Positions 1 through 3,797 of a DNA stretch of 5,256 nucleotides are shown piece after piece. A program made the position numbers and the translations under genes. Below the pieces are notes generated by a model, which was not told where the DNA came from, ran no database searches, and worked only from the letters and a program-made list of their open reading frames with translations. Position 1 is the stretch's first letter, and every line of letters begins with the position of its first letter. Source of the stretch: Gemmatimonadota bacterium (GTDB taxonomy: Bacteria > Gemmatimonadota > Gemmatimonadetes > Longimicrobiales > Gaopeijiaceae); assembly GCA_018678395.1 (NCBI GenBank), contig JAHHMJ010000544.1, positions 1-5,256 of the forward strand. The letters are read 5' to 3'.

Positions 1-459
1 ATACGGACCCGCCGACCCGTCGGTCCGTGACCACGCGCCCGCGAGACGCAAGCGTCGATCCGGGCCGATCCGTGGAGCTAGCCCCAGGCTGAGGCTCCAC
101 ACGGCGCCGAGCGCTTCGGGCTTCGAGAGCACGCCGGCTCCCAGCGCGACGAAGGGAGCGAAGACGGCCTCCGGATCGATGCGGAATTCGACTCTCGCTT
201 CCGCGGCGCCGAAGTGGGCTCCGGCGTCTCCGGCGGTGATCGCTGCGCCCAGCGCCACGCGGCCTCCCTCGCCGACGGGACGCCGCATGCCGACCTCGGC
301 CGCGAGACCGGTGCCACCGCGACCCCACGCGGTACCCCCCGCGAGGTGCATCTGACCTCGGGCCGCCTGCGGAGCGCCGATGCCGCAGAGTGCGACCAGC
401 GCCAGGACCGGGCACCACGCCGGGAATCGAGTATAGAAAAAACCGAATCTAGGCATCAT
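1..459 (-). CDS. Exported beta-rich protein, probable outer-membrane barrel (5' part only)
   Basis: An open frame without stops runs from an ATG at 459 to the window edge, giving 153 residues; the gene continues leftward. Residues 1-35 look like a Sec signal peptide: an aromatic and basic N-region, a hydrophobic core (VLALVALCGIGA), then a likely cut after Ala33-Arg34-Gly35, leaving Gln36 first. The mature part alternates glycine-rich, amphipathic stretches (for example VALGAAITAG, VFAPFVALGAG, WSLSLGLAPRIG, LRLAGAW), each ending in a turn with Gly, Pro or Asp, as in beta-barrel strands. Three starts are in frame: ATG 459, ATG 456 and GTG 474. The GTG would give a Lys-rich N-region (MKTFKMM). 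None has a strong Shine-Dalgarno; a weak GAAG lies 9 bases before ATG 459. The gene is divergent from sbtA. I recognise no specific family; the barrel call is inferred from pattern, and the end is not visible. Confidence 0.68.
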   Translation of the reverse strand, partial: MMPRFGFFYTRFPAWCPVLALVALCGIGAPQAARGQMHLAGGTAWGRGGTGLAAEVGMRRPVGEGGRVALGAAITAGDAGAHFGAAEARVEFRIDPEAVFAPFVALGAGVLSKPEALGAVWSLSLGLAPRIGPDRRLRLAGAWSRTDGSAGPY

Positions 460-538
460 CTTAAATGTCTTCACGATGGGTGTGTCCGGCCCCAAGCTCT
501 CCAGGCTGTTCCTTCCAGACTGCACCTGGAGCCCTGGT
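460..538. promoter_or_regulatory. Divergent intergenic region between barrel gene and sbtA
   Basis: If sbtA starts at TTG 539, 79 bases separate the two divergent genes, so promoters for both must lie here or just inside the barrel gene. The stretch at about 431-470 is the most AT-rich patch in the window, as expected near promoter or start sites. I could not find a convincing -35/-10 pair on either strand, so no precise promoter is called. Confidence 0.35.
528..531 (+). promoter_or_regulatory. Ribosome binding site that favours a TTG start for sbtA
   Basis: GGAG at 528-531 stands 7 bases before TTG 539. The upstream in-frame ATG at 476 has no purine-rich site at a usable distance. The TTG start also trims 21 residues that do not resemble the SbtA N-terminus. 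Confidence 0.55.
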
Positions 539-1501
539 TTGACCGAAATCCTCCAGCTGAATCTCCTGTCGCCGATCACGCTGGCATTCGCCCTCGGGAT
601 CCTCGCTCGCATCGTCCGCAGTGAGTTTTCGTTGCCCAAGGATGTCTACGCCGGCCTCGGTATCTACCTCCTCTTCGCCCTTGGACTCAAGGGAGGAGTC
701 GAGCTCGCGAAGGTGCCTCTCGGGGGCATCATGCTCCCGCTCCTGGTCACATTGCTGCTGGGGTGCATCCGGCCTCTGACCAGCTACGTCGTGCTCCGGC
801 GCCTGGCTCGCTTCGGTCCGGTGGACTCGGCGGGCATCGCCGCCCACTACGGATCGGTGTCGGCGGTGACGTTCATCGCGGCCCTGACGTTCCTCGACGG
901 GGTCGGCGAAGACGTCGAGGGCTACCTCCCGACGCTGCTGGCGTTGTTGGAGAGCCCGGGAATCCACATCGCGCTCGCGATCGGTGCGCTCAAGTCCAGC
1001 GATCGATCCCAGCCGATGGGGGAGGTGCTGCACGAGGTCCTCACGGGGCGCACCATGGTCCTTCTCGTCGGAGGACTGGTGGTCGGCTACGTGATGGCCC
1101 CGGGGACCTGGGAGCAGGTAGAGCTCTTCTACGACGGCGCGATCTTCAAAGGTGCGCTCTGCCTGTTCCTGCTCGAGATGGGCGTCGTGGCGGGCGAGCG
1201 GCTCAGCGACCTGAAGCGCACGGGCCTGAAGCTGCTCGTGTTCGGGGTCGGGATGGCGGTCGTGCATGGGGTCCTCGGCGTCGCGGCCGGCCTTGCCGCC
1301 GGGTTGAGCATCGGTGGTGCCACGGTCCTCGGGGCGATGTCGGCCAGCGCATCCTACATCGCGGCGCCGCCCGCGGTCCGCATGACCCTGCCCGAAGCGA
1401 ACCCGACCCTGTCGCTCACGGCGTCGCTCGCGATCACGTTTCCCTTCAACATCGTGCTGGGGATTCCGCTCTATTACCAGATCGCGCTCTGGCTGAGCTG
1501 A
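539..1501 (+). CDS. sbtA: Sodium-dependent bicarbonate transporter SbtA (Sbt_1 / DUF897 family)
   Basis: This inner-membrane permease imports bicarbonate with Na+. From TTG 539 it has 320 residues; an ATG at 476 would give 341. About ten hydrophobic segments appear as two sets of five, joined by a short polar loop near residues 151-170 (SSDRSQPMGEVLHE), matching the inverted-repeat fold of the family. Family signatures are clear: LLSPITLAFALG at the first helix, LGLKGG in the second, AHYGSVSAVTF in the first half, and SASYIAAPPAVRMTLPEANP then TFPFNIVLGIPLYY at the end. The Ser-rich AHYGSVSAV and MSASASY stretches correspond to the substrate and Na+ region known from SbtA structures; that mapping is from memory. 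It is somewhat shorter than cyanobacterial SbtA (roughly 370 residues), mainly in the central loop. sbtB follows after 32 bases and is probably co-transcribed. In a heterotroph the imported bicarbonate would more likely feed carboxylases such as PEP or acyl-CoA carboxylase than Rubisco; this is inference. Confidence 0.9.
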   Translation: MTEILQLNLLSPITLAFALGILARIVRSEFSLPKDVYAGLGIYLLFALGLKGGVELAKVPLGGIMLPLLVTLLLGCIRPLTSYVVLRRLARFGPVDSAGIAAHYGSVSAVTFIAALTFLDGVGEDVEGYLPTLLALLESPGIHIALAIGALKSSDRSQPMGEVLHEVLTGRTMVLLVGGLVVGYVMAPGTWEQVELFYDGAIFKGALCLFLLEMGVVAGERLSDLKRTGLKLLVFGVGMAVVHGVLGVAAGLAAGLSIGGATVLGAMSASASYIAAPPAVRMTLPEANPTLSLTASLAITFPFNIVLGIPLYYQIALWLS

Positions 1502-1533
1502 CTCGCCGTCACGCTTTATCGACAGGATTCAGC

Positions 1534-1833
1534 ATGGATACCCACGATCTCATCCTCGTCACCATCATCGCGGAGCCCGTCCTCGAGGACCGCCTCACCC
1601 GCGAGATCATGGACCGCGGGGCGACCGGCTACACGATCACCGAGGTGCGCGGCCGGGGCACCCGGGGCATCCGGACCGGCGACATTCCCGGTCAGAGCAT
1701 CCGCATCGAGACGCTCGTGACGGTGGATGTGGCGGATGCCCTTCTCGACCGGGCGGCCGAGGCGTGGTTCCCGCACTACGCCGTGGTGGCGTGGGCGAGT
1801 CCCGTGCGGGTGATCCGAGGCGACAAGTTCTGA
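1534..1833 (+). CDS. sbtB: PII-like regulator of SbtA (SbtB)
   Basis: A 99-residue PII-superfamily protein with ferredoxin-like fold, expected to form a trimer that docks on the cytoplasmic face of SbtA and modulates transport according to bound adenine nucleotides (cAMP, AMP, ADP, ATP or c-di-AMP in studied homologues). Visible family marks are the first strand (LILVTIIAE), then GATGYTITEVRGRGTRG at residues 29-45 leading into the T-loop, RIETLV after the loop, and the WFPHYAVVAW strand near residue 80. It ends in VIRGDKF and lacks the C-terminal Cys-Gly-Pro-x-Gly-Cys redox loop of Synechocystis SbtB, so thiol control of nucleotide hydrolysis is not expected. The start ATG 1534 has AGGA 6 bases upstream (1524-1527). 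The same frame is open far upstream through sbtA, but only this segment looks like a protein family. Adjacency to sbtA supports the call strongly. Confidence 0.9.
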   Translation: MDTHDLILVTIIAEPVLEDRLTREIMDRGATGYTITEVRGRGTRGIRTGDIPGQSIRIETLVTVDVADALLDRAAEAWFPHYAVVAWASPVRVIRGDKF

Positions 1834-1843
1834 GATTCCGCGC

Positions 1844-2338
1844 CTACTCGTCCAGCCAGGCGTAGGGACGTTCGTAGAACTGGCCGAAGCCGCGGACCTC
1901 GCCTTCGTTCGTGTGCTCGCGCCACTGGATCACCCACCCGCGCACCTCGTCCTGCAGGACCTCGTACTCGAACCCCGGCAGGTCCTGGCGCTCGGCGAGG
2001 AACCGGGCCAGGGAAAAGGGCAGCGCGTCGATGCCTTCCACCGCGATGGCATCGCCCTCGTCGGTCAGCGCGGCGTGGGCTTCCGAGCCGGCCACCTTGA
2101 GGCCGCGGAGCGCCTCTTCGACCGCCGCGCGGACCTCGACGAGTCGCGAGTGAGGTGACGTTCCGGTCCGACGGGAGATCGTCTTGAGCAGTGTGGCGAG
2201 CTCCGGGCCGGCGAGTTCGTCACGGATGCTCCGAAGCCGGGTGTTGAGCCGCTCCTGGAGCCGGAGCAGCTGCGCGTACTTGCGTCGCGCTTCGGTCGTC
2301 TCGTGGGACGACAGCGGCGGCGGGGGGGTCGGGAGCAT
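1844..2338 (-). CDS. Unrecognised 164-residue protein, last gene of the four-gene unit
   Basis: I do not recognise a family. The protein opens with a Pro-rich stretch (MLPTPPPPL), then a charged helical segment at about residues 14-45 (RRKYAQLLRLQERLNTRLRS) with coiled-coil character, further helices to about residue 85, and an acidic middle (DEGDAIAVEGIDALPFSLARFL). The C-terminus is aromatic and probably beta (RGWVIQWREHTNEG, GFGQFYERPYAWLDE). There is no signal peptide or membrane segment, so it is probably cytoplasmic. Its ATG at 2338 shares one base with the TGA of the 108-residue gene before it (TGATG), a classic arrangement for translational coupling and a reason to think the two products work together. 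A run of seven C residues on the coding strand lies just after the start codon. The stop TAG is only 10 bases from the convergent sbtB stop. Coding is supported by clean composition and by the coupling; function is unknown. Confidence 0.78.
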   Translation of the reverse strand: MLPTPPPPLSSHETTEARRKYAQLLRLQERLNTRLRSIRDELAGPELATLLKTISRRTGTSPHSRLVEVRAAVEEALRGLKVAGSEAHAALTDEGDAIAVEGIDALPFSLARFLAERQDLPGFEYEVLQDEVRGWVIQWREHTNEGEVRGFGQFYERPYAWLDE

Positions 2339-2664
2339 CAGGATGAACCCTCGTCGAAGGTCTCACGACCGAGTTCGTCGAGCAGTTCGCGCTCACGATC
2401 CAGGGCCTCGCGGACGACCCGCTCCGAGGGACCCTCCTGCCCGGGGCGAACGGCTCCGGGGCGTCGCGGGCGTGGCGGCCCCTCGCGGTTGGTCACCCGC
2501 ACCTCCCATGCGAACACCATCCGTCGGAGGTCGCCGAGCAACCGAAGTACCGAGGCGGAGCGATCGAGCAAGGCGCCCTTGCGGTCCAGCAAGAGGATCA
2601 GCCGCGCGAAGGACACCAGCTCCTCGCGCAGTTGATCGTCCGAGATGTCATCTGGGGTGGGCAT
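2338..2664 (-). CDS. Unrecognised 108-residue helical protein
   Basis: No family is recognised. Residues 8-60 form a strongly helical, Leu-rich and charged stretch (REELVSFARLILLLDRKGAL, then RLLGDLRRMVFAWEVRV). Residues 60-80 are a Gly/Pro/Arg linker, and residues 80-104 form a second charged helix (ERVVREALDRERELLDEL). This suggests helix-helix pairing, possibly with the coupled downstream 164-residue protein, which also has a helical N-terminal half. There is no signal peptide. The start ATG 2664 is chosen because GGAG lies 7 bases upstream; the longer reading up to 2931 would overlap the 76-residue gene in another frame and gives Arg/Pro-rich sequence typical of a shadow. Its stop overlaps the next start by one base. 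It follows the 76-residue gene after 29 bases, so it is probably on the same transcript. Confidence 0.75.
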   Translation of the reverse strand: MPTPDDISDDQLREELVSFARLILLLDRKGALLDRSASVLRLLGDLRRMVFAWEVRVTNREGPPRPRRPGAVRPGQEGPSERVVREALDRERELLDELGRETFDEGSS

Positions 2665-2671
2665 GCCCGAA

Positions 2672-2675
2672 CTCC
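2672..2675 (-). promoter_or_regulatory. Ribosome binding site setting the start of the 108-residue gene
   Basis: On the minus strand GGAG sits 7 bases before ATG 2664. It decides in favour of the 108-residue product over an in-frame ATG at 2931 that would give 197 residues. Confidence 0.6.
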
Positions 2676-2693
2676 GGAGCGGGAACTGCGGCC

Positions 2694-2924
2694 TCACGGT
2701 TGACCGCTTCCGTCGAGGCGCGAATGAAGTGCGGCGAAGTCCGTCGGTATACCCGAGCCGGCGGCTTCGGCTCCGATCACGTCGTCCGCGGGGCGGACGT
2801 GTACGGAGCGCGCGCCCCGCAACAGCCCTACCGAAGCCACGGCGAGCGCTCCGGCCAGACCGGCCAGCAGCATCAAGCCCAGGAGGCGGCGAGCCCGAAG
2901 CGGGCGCAGCGTCGCGGTCAACAT
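2694..2924 (-). CDS. Small exported or membrane-anchored protein, 76 residues
   Basis: A basic N-terminus (RPLRARR) is followed by a long hydrophobic segment at about residues 14-35 (LLGLMLLAGLAGALAVASVG), then a short soluble tail of about 40 residues ending in DGSGQP. The topology is N-terminus in, tail in the periplasm. The segment could be an anchor or a signal peptide, since Ala28-Val29-Ala30 before Ser31 fits a signal peptidase site. The family is not recognised. The ATG at 2924 overlaps the stop of the pilin-like gene by 7 bases (ATGTTGA) and has GGGA 6 bases upstream, so translation is probably coupled. This links it to the pilin-like protein as a possible partner in the cell envelope. 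The same frame is open far upstream inside the pilin-like gene, but that part is Arg/Pro-rich shadow. The overlap and the clean membrane segment make a real gene likely. Confidence 0.68.
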   Translation of the reverse strand: MLTATLRPLRARRLLGLMLLAGLAGALAVASVGLLRGARSVHVRPADDVIGAEAAGSGIPTDFAALHSRLDGSGQP

Positions 2925-3517
2925 GTCGCATCCCACGATCCAGAGCGGTAGCTCAGGCACTCGACGGCTCCGCTCTCGGCCTCGATCGCCAGAGCGCGCC
3001 CCTCCGCGGGGCGGATGCTGTCCGACCGGCGTCGCGCCGTCAGGTGGACGACAGCCGACTCGCTGGCGGACCCGTCGGGATCGAAGACGACGGTGGGCCG
3101 ACCCTGGCGCAGCATCGTGAGGTCGGTCGGATCGGATCGGGGCCGCACGGGCGGCGTCGGTCCGGCCCCGAACGCCACCTTCGGGTGCAGCGGGAGGAGC
3201 AGCGTCTCTTCGCCCGGGTCCATCCGACCGTCGGCGTCGAGGTCGTGGTGCACCCGCACGCGCTGAGGCACGATCTCGAAGGAGACGGCCACCGGGTACT
3301 CCCGGTGCATCGCGATGCCACGAGCCGACTCGACCACCAGAGCGAGCGATCGCGCTTCGCGGTCGAGCCGGTGGCCGCCGCCGTCGAGGCGGGGCAGGGC
3401 GAGACCGAAGACGGCCACGAGTAGAGCCGAGCCGCCGAGGATTTCGAACATGGTCGCCCCACGCACCGCAGGTGCGGCCACCTCCGGAGGAGGCTGCTGG
3501 AGGTCTCGGTGAGCCAT
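2918..3517 (-). CDS. Type IV pilin-like protein, GspH/FimT type (minor pseudopilin)
   Basis: This 199-residue protein has a prepilin-type N-terminus. A 20-residue leader ends in Arg19-Gly20, then comes ATMFE with Glu at mature position 5, then a hydrophobic helix (ILGGSALLVAVFGLALP, about residues 26-42). Prepilin peptidase should cut after Gly20, and Glu25 would guide assembly into a pilus or pseudopilus. The soluble part follows the GspH/FimT plan: a helix with REARSLALVVESARGIAMHR, beta strands (YPVAVSFEIV, RVRVHHDLD), a VVFDPDGSASESAVVHL strand pair typical of the family, and a final RALAIEAESGAVEC. Residues 92-103 spell an EF-hand-like loop. Cys187 and the last residue Cys199 could form a C-terminal disulfide loop like the D-region of type IV pilins. 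ATG 3517 is chosen (GGA 6 bases upstream, weak); a longer ORF to 3634 starts inside an inverted repeat and has no site. No other pilus or secretion genes are visible, so its machine must be encoded elsewhere. Confidence 0.82.
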   Translation of the reverse strand: MAHRDLQQPPPEVAAPAVRGATMFEILGGSALLVAVFGLALPRLDGGGHRLDREARSLALVVESARGIAMHREYPVAVSFEIVPQRVRVHHDLDADGRMDPGEETLLLPLHPKVAFGAGPTPPVRPRSDPTDLTMLRQGRPTVVFDPDGSASESAVVHLTARRRSDSIRPAEGRALAIEAESGAVECLSYRSGSWDATC

Positions 3518-3797
3518 GCGGAGTCCGGTTCGGCGCGGCGTTGCGAAGGCGTGTGGGTGTACAAACACGCGTAGCAACGTTCGTGCCGGGCCGGCCCGGC
3601 TTTGGGTCGGCAGACCTAACGGCCTGCAGCCCAACCGATTGGATCAATCGCGGCGGTGCGGGATTCCGACGGCGCGTCGTGTGCGAACCGGTCGAGCGCC
3701 GCCCGGTCCGGCAGTCTTTTCCCGCCGCACGGTCGTCGGGCGGTGGGCCCGCTCGACCTCGTCCGCACTGTGGCGAGATCCGGCGCGGGCCGTGACG
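3518..3797. other. 280-base gene-free region upstream of the pilin-like gene
   Basis: No convincing gene is found on either strand; open frames crossing it are Arg/Pro/Gly-rich shadows. It holds a row of inverted repeats at 3549-3650 (separate entry). The part next to the synthetase stop (3651-3797) shows no hairpin followed by a T run in the minus direction, so no terminator for that gene is seen. It should contain the promoter of the four-gene unit, but no clear -35/-10 pair was found. Confidence 0.6.
3549..3650 (-). promoter_or_regulatory. Cluster of four inverted repeats, candidate structured leader or operator region
   Basis: Four dyads follow each other in about 100 bases, the last ending about 32 bases before the pilin-like start. 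In plus coordinates: 3636-3650, CGATTG / CAATCG around a 3-base centre; 3602-3634, TTGGG / CCCAA outside and GCAG / CTGC inside; 3585-3600, a perfect 16-base palindrome (GCCGGGCC / GGCCCGGC); 3549-3570, GCGTGT / ACACGC around a 10-base centre containing TGTACA. Read as minus-strand RNA they would form consecutive hairpins in the 5' leader. The alternatives are protein operators or chance dyads in GC-rich DNA. No T run follows in the minus direction, so a plain terminator is unlikely. Confidence 0.4.

Noticed and set aside
78..317. 79-residue minus-strand open frame near the left edge
   Set aside because: It overlaps the barrel-like gene on the same strand in another frame. It is Arg/Pro/Ser-rich, while the other frame has a signal peptide and amphipathic strands and stays open over 459 bases.
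461..1267. 268-residue open frame on the minus strand opposite sbtA
   Set aside because: Its His/Glu/Arg/Gln-rich, low-hydrophobic composition is the usual antisense image of a GC-rich membrane-protein gene. The sbtA reading has clear family motifs.
763..1533. Upstream extension of the sbtB frame through sbtA (356 residues in total)
   Set aside because: The extension is Arg/Gly/Pro-rich shadow of sbtA. sbtB has its own ATG with AGGA 6 bases upstream and matches family length from there.
3585..3625. c-di-GMP-I (GEMM) riboswitch in front of the pilin-like gene
   Set aside because: The minus strand carries ACCCAAAGC, one base from the ACGCAAAGC core, and such riboswitches do precede pilin genes. 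However, the GGCAAACC partner and the 3' receptor part are not visible. A cmsearch with RF01051 would settle it.
2925..3647. Long N-terminal extension of the 76-residue protein (317-residue reading)
   Set aside because: This part is an Arg/Pro/Gly-rich shadow of the pilin-like gene. The real product begins at ATG 2924, with GGGA upstream and a hydrophobic N-terminal segment.
3695..3720. Plus-strand hairpin followed by TTTT (terminator-like)
   Set aside because: The stem is only about four pairs and no plus-strand gene ends nearby, the closest being sbtB at 1833. Probably chance.
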